Positions 1 through 11,818 of a stretch of DNA of 64,000 bases are shown piece after piece (position 1 is the first letter of the stretch; every line of letters starts with the position of its first letter). Under the pieces are notes generated by a model. It saw only the letters and a list, made by a program, of their open reading frames with translations. It was not told the DNA's origin and searched no databases. The stretch is from the NCBI GenBank assembly GCA_014529385.2, contig CM043969.1, forward strand, positions 73,576,676-73,640,675, written 5' to 3'. Both the position numbers and the translations under genes were made by a program. The DNA is from Adiantum capillus-veneris. Lineage: Eukaryota > Streptophyta > Polypodiopsida > Polypodiales > Pteridaceae.

Positions 1-417
1 AACCTTTACCTACATGCATTGGAATACAACTACATTAACTTAGTCCTAAAAGATCCTCCTCATTGGAATCACCTTCTCCATATCAAAAATCCCTTCAGGT
101 TCTTTGATGATATTTTTTGGGTTAACAATGAGAAACCCAAGTATTTCACTATCACCAACCCCATTTATCCTCCTGGCCTCTCCATAGATGACATCAATAC
201 CATTTTTTTTGAAGGCAAAGGTATCAACACAACTTTCCTTAGCATGAAGCTTGAAGTACATCATGGGGAACTACATAGATCCAGGATAGACAAAAGTATG
301 GTGGTACCCACCCATGTCCTAAAATTTATCCACAGAGGCAGCAATAGACCTCTAACTGGTCTCACAAAGTCATACTATCCCAAATCAAACCCATCATCTT
401 TTGTAACCACTCTATAG
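1..417 (+). CDS. open frame of unknown function, possibly entering from the left edge
   Basis: A frame stays open from about base 19 (no ATG; the first possible initiator is a TTG) to a TAG at 415-417, about 132 codons. It is rich in Asn, Ile, Phe and Pro and has no motif that I recognise. The opposite strand is also open over 46-264, so chance openness of AT-rich DNA is possible. No LTR, splice site or neighbouring gene supports it. It may be the eroded tail of a mobile-element protein that starts outside the window. Confidence 0.2.
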   Translation, partial: NLYLHALEYNYINLVLKDPPHWNHLLHIKNPFRFFDDIFWVNNEKPKYFTITNPIYPPGLSIDDINTIFFEGKGINTTFLSMKLEVHHGELHRSRIDKSMVVPTHVLKFIHRGSNRPLTGLTKSYYPKSNPSSFVTTL

Positions 418-420
418 AAC

Positions 421-1330
421 AGCCTGCTTTGATATAAAAACCCCTTGTACAAGCCTTTTGTCAGAATGGCTTTGAGAGAATTATATTATGGAGAATCATC
501 TACCAATACTTAGAAGCCACAGAAAATCTGCAATCATGTACAGACTTCAAAAAAGTCAACTTATGCCTCAAAGGGTGTGCACTAGGTCCCTAATGGGGGC
601 CTAGTGCTCCCATTAGTGGACTCTCCTACAAACAATTGACCTAGTGAAAAGAGGAGGGTTTTCTCTACACATACCTAATCACTTTGGATTTGTTTTTCTA
701 TGGAATCTAAGGCTTAAGTGAGTGGCTTTAAACATCATAAGGGTGATATTTGTCCGCCAGATAGGATGTACTACAAATCACCTTCACACACTTCCACTAG
801 ACCACTAGGCTGGCATACATCCTTGCATGGTGGGTATTGAGTCAAGGCTATATCAAAGAATGAGGCCCTACCACGTCGCCCCTTACTCCCACCACCCCAC
901 TCTACGGAGTAAACCACTCTTGCCTACTTTTTCAAAATGTAAAATCTACAAATCTATATGAAGGTTGCAATGTGGGATATTAAGAGCTTGAGTTTGCAAG
1001 ACTTTTTGATTGGACAATACTTCCCTAACCAGCTCAATATGGAGCTCCCCAATCAGGTCTGGGCATTCATCATAGGATTACTTCCCCTTTAGGTTTCTTG
1101 CCTTAAGCTATGGCGGACATCGATAACAAGTGTCCTTCATTAATGGCACCTGCCTATCACTTCTAACTCTTTTTTGTTGTTGGCTGTGATAGTGGCAGGT
1201 AACATTTGGAGGACTTACCATATTTTGCATGCAAGTGGTTTTATGGGAATGTTTTTTCTTCCTTAATTGTACATTGCCCAAGTTACACATGATGAATATA
1301 CATTTTTTGGACTTTTCTACCTATGGATGA
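421..1330. other. no gene recognised
   Basis: This stretch has only short frames on both strands, no long repeat and no retroelement signature that I can identify. It precedes a short direct duplication and the first LTR. Confidence 0.4.
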
Positions 1331-1331
1331 T

Positions 1332-1364
1332 TGTCTCTTTTATGCTTTGATGGTTGAATTCATC

Positions 1365-1396
<32 letters not shown>

Positions 1397-1425
1397 CTCT
1401 TTTATGCTCTGATGGTTGAATTCAT

Positions 1426-1437
<12 letters not shown>
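1332..1437. repeat. direct duplication around a (CA)n tract
   Basis: A segment that reads tctcttttatgct then gatggttgaattcatccta occurs at about 1335-1367 and again at about 1397-1429, with one mismatch. Each copy runs into a CA tract (1368-1395 and 1430-1438). The duplication sits exactly where the first LTR should start and hides its true boundary. Confidence 0.75.
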
Positions 1438-2553
<1,116 letters not shown>

Positions 2554-2565
2554 TGGTATCAGAGC
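2554..2565 (+). promoter_or_regulatory. primer-binding site, initiator tRNA-Met type
   Basis: TGGTATCAGAGC lies one base after the 5' LTR. This is the standard complement of the 3' end of plant initiator tRNA-Met used by many Ty1 and Ty3 elements to prime minus-strand synthesis. The same string occurs at 9914 and 50994 in two other elements of the window. Confidence 0.93.
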
Positions 2566-2959
2566 TATTGGTTTCTCTTTTCTTGCTTAAGAAGATAGGT
2601 CATTAAGTTGTCCATTAAAGATTGGACTTGTTTATTGCAAGAGGGTAAGGTGGATAGGGATCTATTTCTTGGTTGAAAAGGACTTAGTTTGAGGTATACC
2701 GTTGGAAACTTTAGTCTTAATAATGGAGTCTCGTGGGGTCTTGCCTTTGGCTTAACCATTATTGAGCTACTAGCAAGCTCAACATGAACCATTATCAACC
2801 GAGAAATATTAGACCCTTGCCACTACTCTTTGCAATCAACGGTCTCTAAACCACAGGTGTGGCTACTTGAGAGCTAATTTTCAAAGGTAAAGAAGAGTAG
2901 CAACTAAGGTTTTTGAGGGTACTAAAGCACAAAGTAGCATATACATAAGTTTAGTTAGC

Positions 2960-4483
2960 ATGGATGACAATAATAAATAGAGTAGATTGAATATTGACAA
3001 TTTTAATTTTGTACATGAAGGTGAGATTGATGATGCCTCAATGTTTGTGAACTATCTTGTTACTAGGTTGCAACAAGCTATGGGCAACCCTACCTTGCAA
3101 GTCAAAGTTACCCAACAACTTTGTGCTTATGGAATTTCTCTACCTCTCCAATAAGAGAGAGAGAGAGAGAGAGAGAGATCTTAGGAAGCTTGCTAAGACT
3201 TCCAAAAGAAGACTCTCTCCAATAAGAGAAGAGGAGGAATCCAATGAACAAGAAAGAAGTGAATCTTAAATTCCTCTGAAGATGTGGCTACACGAAGACA
3301 ACGGTCTTGACGATCTCCAACTCCTCCCAAGAGGAAAAGATCATCCTATATTCCTTCTCCTCGTCACTCCAAAAGGGAAGAGAGGAAAATATCATCCTAT
3401 AGTCCTTCTCCTCGTCCTTCTCCTCGTCACTCCAAAAGGGAAGAGAGGAAACAAAGGAATAAAAAAGCAAGAAAGAGGTCACCCTCTTCCCCTTCTTCTT
3501 CATCTTCCTCCTCTTTCAATGAAAGCAGCGGTTATTCTCCTAGAGAATACAAGAGGAGAGGACATCCCAAATCCTACCCTGCTTGGAAAAGGTCCCAAAA
3601 TCTTAAGAAGTCCAAAGAGGGAGGAAAGTATCTCTTTCCTCACCTATGATGGTACCTTTGGTGCTACTGACAAAGTATTGACCTTCATCCAAAAATTTGA
3701 TACGGCCTTTAAAGACGAGGGATTCACAGAGTCCTCCAAGCTACATTATGTAGCTATACACTTTGAAAAATCTTCTTGTCAATGGTGGGCTAGCCTGCGT
3801 AGCAATGACAAAGCTCCAAATACATGGAAAACTCTATGAGTTTCCATAATGAAGCAATTTCTTGCAAGCAACACCAAAGGTATAGTGCTGGAGTTTGAAG
3901 TTACTTTCCCACGAGTCTATCTACAAAATATGTAGACAAGTTTGGGGATTTACATCTCAAAGTACAGCCTTTCAAAAGATAGACTTCACTGAGAAAAAGC
4001 AACAATTTTGTGGGTAATTACTTGAAGAAATGACCAAGTATGTCAACTCACGATGTCCTGGTTCTATCACCAAAGCCATCCACCACACTAGGGTTGCTTC
4101 TCATAGTAATTTACAACAAGGGGATAAAAGGAATGTCAAGCCCATGGAAAACAAAGATCAAAATGATTTGAGAGGGAAGAACAATACTCAAAGTTCCTCC
4201 CAAGGCAATTCCAACAACAATAGCAACAAGACCAAGGAGAAAAGAGTTTACAAAGGTAAAAACAAACTCTCTCCTAAAGAGCTAGAGGATTTTTGCAAAG
4301 ATCACAAATTCTTTAAGTATGGGAAGCAAGGACATGGCTATAGTTCTTGCCCCAAAAAAAAAAACTGTAATGAGACTCCTAGAGCTTCCATGATCAAAGC
4401 TCCAGAAGAGGATGCTCATTGCAAAGGATCATCCCTTTCATATGATTGGGGGAAGCTGAGGGAGCATGATGCCTTCATCCTAT
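2960..4483 (+). pseudogene. chromovirus gag remnant
   Basis: Gag forms the nucleocapsid of the element. The likely start is ATG 2960 (Met-Asp-Asp), with an in-frame TAG six codons on at 2978. A frame through about 3310-3640 encodes an Arg/Ser-rich stretch with repeated SPSPR and HSKREER units. The capsid-like part follows (about 3630-3840, starting SFLTYDGTFGATDK and including WWASLRSND), breaks at a TGA at 3837, and resumes near 4030. A zinc-knuckle-like stretch at about 4285-4360 keeps GKQGHGYSSCP but has lost two of its Cys to Phe and Tyr. The reading then reaches REHDAFILFDP, which looks like the start of the protease. At least two frameshifts and several stops make it a pseudogene. Confidence 0.75.
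3325..3450 (+). repeat. short tandem repeats in gag encoding an Arg/Ser-rich segment
   Basis: The unit cttctcctcgtcactccaaa followed by agggaagagaggaa occurs twice, about 65 bp apart, with an extra cttctcctcgtc inserted in the second. In the frame that continues gag it encodes repeated Pro-Ser-Pro-Arg and Arg-His-Ser-Lys steps, followed by a poly-Ser run. Confidence 0.7.
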
Positions 4484-4797
4484 TTGATCCTTTGCCATTG
4501 GCCAACCATTGGCTCATACACAATGCTTTTCATGTGAGCCTACTCAAGCCTTATAGGAGAGCCACCAACAAACCCACTTTTTGAAAACCCCCCAAAAATT
4601 AAAGATCAAGAAGAGGTGCTACAACCCAAAGCTATCCTTTGACATGGGGACAAGGTACTATGGCATGGTAAGATTATCCGATGATATATTATTAAATTCA
4701 AAAATTATTCTTTTGAAGAAGCTAGATGGATGCAAGGAACACAGCTTAAGGATAATATGAACCTTGTGAATGCTTACGATGCTACAGTAGCGTAAGA
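4484..4797 (+). pseudogene. integrase C-terminus and chromodomain fused to truncated protease
   Basis: Right after the protease start (FILFDP) the reading jumps to LANHWLIHNAFHVSLLKPY, the typical end of a chromovirus integrase. Everything between, namely the protease body, RT, RNase H and the integrase core, is missing. About 20 codons after the TGA at 4582 comes a chromodomain: KVLWHGKIIR, a TGA, then YIIKFKNYSFEEARWMQ and a hydrophilic tail ending at TAA 4795. In this family the chromodomain directs integration to marked heterochromatin. Two in-frame TGA codons (4640-4642, 4682-4684) sit where the domain normally has Arg-like residues, consistent with CGA to TGA decay. Confidence 0.8.
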
Positions 4798-5447
4798 AAA
4801 TGTAAATGCTTCTTTTAAATGATCAATGTTTTTGTCTTATAAGACTAGGTCTCTCTTTTTATTGTGCATAAATTTATGTAGTATGCATGCTTAGAATCCT
4901 ATTTGTGATGATGACGTCTCTCAAACACCAAGTAGAATTTGTAGCTCTACTTTGGAAGAATGAAATGGACTCAAGAGCAAACATGCTTGTGGCAGCTAAG
5001 TCTCCCAAGCACCAAATGGATTAGTCATCCATTTTGGAATGATGTTGTAGGTTAAAAAGGGATCCTCTACCCGCTAAGAAGCATAGAGTAATGACTAAAT
5101 CTTTATCTCCTCTACCTCATAGGCGAGGACGACTATGATTTCAAGAGAAAGGTAATGTCATAAAATCTAGTATCTAACTAGCCCAAATAACTTAGTCATG
5201 TTAAATTGATCATTTCATGTGGGAGAATAAATGGGAACAAGAGTTAGTATAGACATGTGCTTATGGATCTATCTCAGCACGGAACCAAATTCAATGGGTC
5301 CAAATGAGAGATGGTTTGTCAAAGAAAATGCTAGATAATGGATCTTGAAAGACCTTAGGGTTAGCTTCATTAAAGACCTCCAAAGGTTAGTGTTAAAAGT
5401 CCGTAGACCTAGGACCTTAGGGTATTTTAGACCTTAGACAAGCTAAG
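4798..5447 (+). other. 3' untranslated part of the chromovirus
   Basis: No long open frame. It lies between the chromodomain stop and the minisatellite that precedes the 3' LTR. It looks like normal non-coding interior of the element. Confidence 0.5.
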
Positions 5448-5645
5448 CATGTGCTTGGGGTTCTTGTTGTGCTTGAGCTAAATAATGTGCTTGAGGTGAT
5501 TGTCGTGCTTGATGACTAAGGTGCTTGTCATGCTTGATGACTAAGGTTCTTGAGGTGCTTGTCATGCTTTATGACTAAGGTTCTTGAGGTGATTGAAGTG
5601 CTTCATGTCTAAGGTGCTTGAGGGGCTTGTGGTGTTCCAAAGTCA
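5448..5645 (+). repeat. minisatellite upstream of the 3' LTR
   Basis: A degenerate unit of about 25-37 bp built from GTGCTTGATGACTAAGGT and CTTGAGGTG is repeated five to six times. Variants replace gtgcttg with gttcttg or gattg. It lies inside the element just before the polypurine segment acaaaggaggtgacaag near 5658. Confidence 0.75.
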
Positions 5646-5702
5646 ACATGATCCCTACAAAGGAGGTGACAAGCCCTAAAGCTAGGGGCATGACCAAGAA
5701 CA

Positions 5703-6611
5703 CACACACACACACACACACACTCAAGGCAAGCCCAATAATCAAGAGGTAATAAGTACACATGTCAAACACCTAGACATGCTTCCCTCATGTAGTGCCT
5801 AAATCCTATTGGTTGACCTCGAAAGAGCTTCAATGAGAATTTAGTTTATTTAACTAAATGTTTAAATGTTATTCAAGCCCTCTCTCTCAAAGTGTTATGA
5901 AGGACACTTGTCCTAATGCTACCCTTGTTGCTTGATATGCACAAAGCATGTGATTGGCCACACTTGAGAAGTTCCTGTCACCATCAAGGAAGAGCTAGAA
6001 GAGGGGATCGACCCAAGCAAGGAGGGGGTGTCATTCCCGTGTATCCTCTCTTGTTCCCTCTCTCACACACGCACACACGCACACGCACACACACACACAC
6101 ACACACACACTCATTCTCATAGTGTGTTGTGCAAGAAAACCATCTCCGTATCCTAGCTTGAGAAGTTGAGAGTCTACACCAAAAACTCTTGGCTATGGAA
6201 TGCAAATCCAACCAAGAGCCATGCTCCAAAGTGCATGCTTGCCATCTCCTTGATCTCCATTACTATGCTATTATGCTATTGCTAAGCAACAAGAGTAATA
6301 TCAAGTGAGGAGTCTATGTATTTCTCGTATGTTACTTCTTCTTCCTGTTCCCTACCCTCATTCCTTGCTAGATCTCTCCACATTCCAAGGTGTTTGAGGT
6401 CTTGGATAGAGGCCGGGGACAAGTTAATGCTTTGGAAAGATAGTTAAGGGCATATTCTTGGTGCATGAAGCTTTCCATATTCATTGCATCAATCAGTTCT
6501 CAAGGAACCCAAATACTGTATTGTACCAAGTCTCTCTACATGATAATCTATAATACAAAAGCCTTTTGGAGGGGGCACCGACTCCAAGTAAATCGGGTCC
6601 TCAATTTCTCT

Positions 6612-6672
<61 letters not shown>

Positions 6673-6830
6673 GTATTTTTCATGCCAAGATAAGTAGGTG
6701 TAATGTTCATATTTCCACTTTTAATCAACTACTCTTCTTATGGTCCTTAAAGAACCCTCTTAAAGGAAATGTTCACTATGGTTATTTAAATTCCGCTACT
6801 ATCCATGTCATAGTCATATTCCATTAAACA
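5703..6830 (+). repeat. 3' LTR of the chromovirus
   Basis: Homologous to 1426-2553. It ends in ATTAAACA at 6830 where the 5' copy ends ATTACA. Relative to the 5' copy it holds a longer CT tract at 6615-6667 (about 53 bp against about 20 bp of interrupted CT at 2370-2392) and a shorter array at 6064-6110. The LTR pair therefore differs mainly in its microsatellites plus scattered substitutions. Confidence 0.85.
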
Positions 6831-6901
6831 GCATACCTTGCGCAAACTCTCCCCCACCATCATACATACACCCCAAGATTATCCCCTATTCTCCCTCTCC
6901 C

Positions 6902-6905
<4 letters not shown>

Positions 6906-6982
<77 letters not shown>
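6906..6982. repeat. (CT)n(CA)n microsatellite
   Basis: About 45 bp of CT followed by about 32 bp of CA, outside the chromovirus. The order CT then CA matches the array in the chromovirus 5' LTR, but flanking DNA does not match. Confidence 0.95.
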
Positions 6983-6984
<2 letters not shown>

Positions 6985-7913
6985 TCAGACCACTTTCAAA
7001 GTAGTTTTCTTAGAGGGGGGATTACCGCAAACTACTTTGGATGCTCAACCTAATCGTCAACTGCCTCTACAAGTCAAGGTAAACACATAACCCCCTTCTT
7101 TCCCTAGTTGTATTCTACCATACACATACGGATACACACACAGACACACACATGCACTCATGCACACACACGCACACAAACACATACACACATAAAGATT
7201 AAAGAAAGAAGAGATAGAGAAAGTAAACATATCTCATCCATTTGCTTGTATGATTAAAATAGGATTAGGGCCTATGATTTTTTGTTGTAGGTTGTTTGGG
7301 TAGAGTAGATTAATCTCCCACAATCTTCGTAAACTTCAAAAAGGACACTTTGTTTGTTAATGGATATGCTTGTAGATTATGTTTGTTTGAGATTGTGTAA
7401 AATAGTTAAAGATTAGAATAGAAAAAAGAAAGACTAGAGTAGAAAAAATGAAAGATTAGAGTAGAAAAAAGAATAGATAAAAAGAAAGAGTAAGTAATAA
7501 AAGTAGAATGGAGAGAGGAAAGTGGAGAGAGGAAAGATAAAGGGAGAGAAAGAGAGAGAGGTAGAGAAAGAGAGAGGGAGAGAAAGAGAGAAAGAAAGAT
7601 AGATACACTAAATTACCGTCCATGGAGGTTAGACATGACCTATGGGACCAAGAGACAACACATTACAAGAAGTTCCTTTTAGTGAAGGGGTTGTGAGATA
7701 CATCTCAGTTATATGGAGTGAGGGTACATCAAAGGTGAACAAAAGGGGTGAAACAAAAGAGAACATAGGATAAGAAAACCTAAAAACTTAGCTAAGGAGA
7801 GGTAGGTGAGGGGGGGTCCATTTTGGGAGATTGAAATACTTGAATAATGGATTTACCTCCTCGATAGACGGCCCATTTTTTTGCCATGCATGATTCATGC
7901 ACATTTTATAGTT
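6983..7913. other. purine-rich low-complexity DNA, no gene seen
   Basis: CA-rich stretch at 7120-7195, then GAAA and GAGA-rich sequence at 7400-7610 with a loose repeat of agattagagtagaaaaaa around 7405-7475. No convincing frame. Confidence 0.5.
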
Positions 7914-8606
7914 CTACCTTCTTCTATTTGCGTTGGGCGGGTGTGAGGTCTTTTGCAAACCAGATTTTAGTGTCCTTGAGAAGCTTTGATTCTCAAGGAG
8001 CTTGATTCGGTCCCCCTTGGTTTTGAAAGTAATGATCACATGGTTGGTGTGATGTTCGTGTGTAAGGAAAGTGATTGTTGTTGGGTCCCATTGTATCATG
8101 TGGGTTGTTGATTGGACGCGGGCAAAGGACTCATGGAACTTGAGGCCTCCCTCCCCTTTCCAATCATATAGGAGCCACCAATGCAAACATTGAGGGCAAT
8201 ATCCTCTTGTCATTTCTGTTTGCATAGCCTAGACACCACACGGTCTTCTACCTTGTGGAGGATGACCTCCTGCACTTGATTTTTGACCGCCTTTGTGAGG
8301 GTGGTCTCTACTTCTTCCTTTGTTTTTTTTGAACTTGGTTTCCATCTATTCTATTTCTTTCTTCTTGTTGTTGTCCACTGCCGGCTCTCGATAACAATGA
8401 GCCTTTGTTTTAGTTCGTTGTTCTCCTTGCACAAGGCTTTTGACTTCATTTTGAAGGTGGATGGTGTTGTCCGTTTTGGGGGGTGTTGCCATAACCTCAG
8501 CAAAGGTGGGCTTGCTTTGAAATGAGGCCCAAGTGGCCATGGTTGTTCTCAAGGAGTGCACCAAAGGGAAAATTTTGGTTGAGGGATGAAAAAAATGCGT
8601 GAACAA
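7914..8606 (-). pseudogene. eroded reading frame of unknown origin
   Basis: Minus-strand frames over 8346-8606 and 7914-8225 can be linked through a second frame between them, which together would give a Lys/Glu/Thr-rich protein of about 230 residues (WASFQSKPTFAEVM near the start, KNQVQEVILHKVEDRVV in the middle). The link needs one frameshift near 8346 and one near 8225. The composition resembles nucleic-acid-binding ORF1 proteins of retroelements, but I see no zinc knuckle, so that is only a suggestion. Confidence 0.3.
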
Positions 8607-8921
8607 GAGAGTGGATAGAATTGATTGTGGACAATTGTGGGTGAAATGACCGCATGTTACGAATCAAAGGGGAAGCGGAAAGAGGCTGCAATCGGGGTAC
8701 ACATTTGCAATCAAGCACATAGAGCTCACATTCATAGCTGAGGGACACATAACACAATTGGGACGAACTTGTTTGAAGCTATAGGTTTGATGGGCTGCTT
8801 CATGTTGGTTAACGGGGTGGGGCTATGGCTTAATGCCTCCCCAAGGGAAACCCCTTGCCCAGGGGAAGGCTGAGGGGGTTGGAGAGAGCGACCGTGCTTC
8901 TTCAAGGATTAGGGTTACAAG

Positions 8922-8923
<2 letters not shown>

Positions 8924-8992
<69 letters not shown>

Positions 8993-9170
8993 ATAGATAA
9001 AGAGAGGGTAGAGATAGAGAGAAAGAGAGAGGGAGAGTAGAGATAGAGAGAGAGGTAAGGATAGAGACAGAGGTAGAGAAAGAGAGAGTAGATAGAGAGA
9101 AAGAGAGAGGGAAAGAATGGGAGAGAGAGTAGAAAGGCGGGGGGAAATGAGAGAGAGTAACTTAGCCCTT
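8924..9170. repeat. (GA)n array with a degenerate purine tail
   Basis: Pure GA at 8924-8988 is followed by imperfect GATAGAGA, GAAAGAGA and GTAGATAGA units to about 9150. Frames through it encode only Arg-Glu or Ser-Leu repeats. Confidence 0.92.
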
Positions 9171-9176
9171 TTAAAC

Positions 9177-9272
9177 CCACTCCACTACTCTTTGCAATAA
9201 AAACTATTGTAAATCACGGGTGTAGTTACTTGAGTGCATTTTTTTGAAGGCTAAGAGAAGTAGTAAAACCAA
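9177..9272 (+). repeat. detached copy of the chromovirus leader
   Basis: This segment resembles 2819-2905, the region between primer-binding site and gag of the chromovirus: ccactactctttgcaat, then an acgg/aaact variant, aaatcacgggtgtagttactt against aaaccacaggtgtggctactt, and a shared gaag(a)gtagtaa core. No LTR is attached, so it is an isolated fragment of a related element. Confidence 0.7.
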
Positions 9273-9311
9273 AGCTTTAATCTCTATCTATCTCTACCCT
9301 CTCTATACATT

Positions 9312-9314
<3 letters not shown>

Positions 9315-9392
<78 letters not shown>

Positions 9393-9413
9393 GATAGATA
9401 GATAGATAGATAT

Positions 9414-9459
<46 letters not shown>
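9315..9459. repeat. compound (TA)n(GATA)n(GA)n microsatellite
   Basis: About 76 bp of TA with one TG interruption, then five GATA units, then about 45 bp of GA. A strong candidate for replication slippage and cruciform extrusion. Confidence 0.95.
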
Positions 9460-9463
<4 letters not shown>

Positions 9464-9599
9464 GGGGTAGATATAGAGAGATATACAAAGGGGTAGATGA
9501 ATACGTATGTTTAGGTTTAGGGATATGTATGTTTAGATATAGAGAGAGGATTGGATGTAGACATGTAGAGGTATGCAATTTAGATATAACGCTAGGTCC

Positions 9600-9912
9600 T
9601 GATACTTATCAACCTTTAATGTAGATTTCAAATGAGAAACCATCTGATGGGGAGCAGCCATTACATTCTTCTTTTGGTTGGTTCACGTCCTAGTGTTACC
9701 ATATACATGTGGTAGTGATGTGTGTGAACACACTTCGGACCTCCGAGGCTTTTTTTCCCTCTTTAGGAGGTTTTTTCCCCTGTGCATTGTATATACACCC
9801 ATCATTCTAGGGCTATCTATATTACTAAGTAATACACTCTCCATTGTGTGCCTTGACCTTTCTTTGTCTTCTCCAAGATGTGTGTGTTTTCCTGCAACCC
9901 TAATTCCAAAAA
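9600..9912 (+). repeat. 5' LTR of the copia element (left edge approximate)
   Basis: The segment ends just before the primer-binding site. It contains a plausible TATA-like tgtatatacac at about 9788-9798 and pyrimidine-rich DNA downstream, as in small copia LTRs. Without a 3' LTR the left edge is a guess; one candidate start is the TG near 9717. Confidence 0.5.
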
Positions 9913-9913
9913 T

Positions 9914-9925
9914 TGGTATCAGAGC
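9914..9925 (+). promoter_or_regulatory. primer-binding site of the copia element
   Basis: TGGTATCAGAGC, identical to the site at 2554, complementary to the 3' end of initiator tRNA-Met. Confidence 0.92.
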
Positions 9926-10303
9926 ATGTTGCGTCCTCTCGGGCTTAGTCGCCAGGAGCTCCAGCACACGCTTGCTCCCTTTCTGTGATTTTAGTGAGCT
10001 TTGGTGAGTGTTCATAGGTCAACAAAAAAATTGGGTGTGCTCCTAGAGCTCATTCTGCTTAGATTTATGATTCGGACTCATTCCAAACTCCATTTGCACT
10101 ACAAGAAGTATTGCACAAGCTATTTTGTCATTTTGTGCAAAAATTTGTCAGTTCTGTTTTTTGCATAGCAGGTCTCTTACAGTCTTCTACGGTTTGTGCT
10201 GTATAGCACATGTTGTTCCCGCTTTGTTTCTCTTCTTTTCGGATAGTTTTAACATTAGGTGCAGGCATTTGTCATGGGCTGACAACAACACAAACGTATT
10301 CAA

Positions 10304-10908
10304 GATGTTTGCTGTTAGGATAGATTGGATGCCTTCTATTAAAGTTGTGGAAAATTTTGATTATAAAAGATACAAAGGGACAATTACCCTATGTGGGCTT
10401 ACATGTTGCACCATGTTATTGTGTCAAAGGGCGTCTAGAATATTGTGCAAGGCATTGATGTACATCTTAGTTCTGAGGATGTAGGCGATGTTGAGGATGT
10501 TGTAGGTATTGTTGCAAGGATTGTTGCTGTTAGAGTTGTTTTGCCTACAGCAGAAGAAGCTCATTGGGAAGTAAAGGATGCACAAGCTCATGTGTTGATT
10601 GCATTGTCTGTGAATCACACCATTACTCCCCACATTTTTTTAAATCAAAATCTGCAAAACAGGCTTGGGATATTCTGGCTGGTCTTTATGCAAGCCGCAA
10701 TGAGGCAAAAATTGCATTGTTGCGTAAAGAGCTGGAGTCAAAGATTATGCATAGGGAAGATGATATGGACACTTTCCTTGCTGGTGTCAAGGATATCAAT
10801 GAGCAACTTATTTCTACAGGTGAAGTCATTTCAGATAGTTCCCTTGTGCAGACTATTCTTGATGCCTTGCCAAACTCTTACTAGACTTTTGCTAGTACTT
10901 GGAGACTT
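10304..10908 (+). pseudogene. copia gag (UBN2-type)
   Basis: Gag is spread over three frames. The first part starts at ATG 10304 (Met-Phe-Ala-Val) and shifts near 10400; the middle runs through VWNIVQGIDVHLSSEDV and EEAHWEVKDAQAHVLIAL; the last part (10630-10880) reads SAKQAWDILAGLYASRNEAK then MHREDDMDTFLAGVKDINEQL, the usual copia gag helices. A TAG at 10882 interrupts the last part within a Pro-Asn-Ser-Tyr stretch. Gag packages the RNA in copia particles. Confidence 0.75.
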
Positions 10909-10947
10909 ATGACCTAAGGAAATTTTGAAGCTGTCAAGTTTGATGCA

Positions 10948-11818
10948 TTGTGCAAATTATTGTTGAAAGAGTCACTTTCTAGAAAAAATAGGACTAGACA
11001 ACATGTAGTTGAACATGCTTTTATTGCTGCTCAAAAAAAGGGTGGTACCAGCAATGCAACCACGTCTTATGGTTCTTCTGTGAGTGGAAAATCACTTGTT
11101 CCTAATGCTTCTACTGGAAAAGTTTCGTCTAGAAATTCTCGCGACGAAATAACAACAAAAAAGAAGATATGTTGCCATTATTATAAAGCTAATGATCACT
11201 TGATCAAGCAGTATCCTAAGTTGAAGGCCAAAGAGGCTAAGAAGAAAGAGGGTGGTTCCACTATAAATGTTGGTTCCACTACAAATGCAGCTATTGTTGA
11301 CTCTTTTGTGAAAGGAGATTGTGACGCTGATGTTGATGCAGAATGGGCTTTTAGTGCAGCGTGTACCTATAATCTTGTTGTCTATGATGCATGCATGCCA
11401 ATTGCTACATATTCACATGTGTGGTATTTTGACAGTGGTGCTACAAAGCACATTACCTCACATCGTGATTTGTTCACCTCTCTGGAGTCTGTCCCTCATG
11501 GAAATTAAGTTACTTGTGCAAACAATTCCTCTTATCCGGTTCAGGGAGTTGGAAAGATTGTGCATACTACTGCAATATGGTAGTTCTTTCACACTTGTTG
11601 ATGCACTTTATGTGCCTGGGATCAAGAAAGATCTTTTGCCTGTATTTGCACTTGATAGACTTGGTCTTGGAGTCAACTTTGTGGATGAAAGATGTACAAT
11701 ACATGATCTCAGTTTTGGTGATGAAATTGTTGCATCTGGCATTTTATGCCGTGGGCTGTATAAGCTCACTTTATATGACAAATGTGGGCAAAATTTTGCA
11801 AATTCAGTTTTGGACTGA
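10948..11818 (+). pseudogene. copia zinc knuckle and aspartic protease
   Basis: The frame 10948-11508 continues gag: Lys-rich tail, a knuckle-like CCHYYKANDHLIKQYP in which two metal ligands are Tyr instead of Cys (about 11170-11215), then the protease start VWYFDSGATKHIT (about 11420-11460) with the catalytic Asp in DSGA. A TAA at 11506 breaks the frame, and the downstream protease half is readable in the frame of about 11570-11818 (VDALYVPGIKKDLL). A retroviral-type aspartic protease would cut the polyprotein. The double Cys-to-Tyr change implies the knuckle cannot bind zinc. Confidence 0.78.

Noticed and set aside
1368-1395. CRISPR-like or regular spaced repeats
   Set aside because: All short repeats here are microsatellites, tandem repeats or palindromic arrays without uniform unique spacers; the DNA is eukaryotic.
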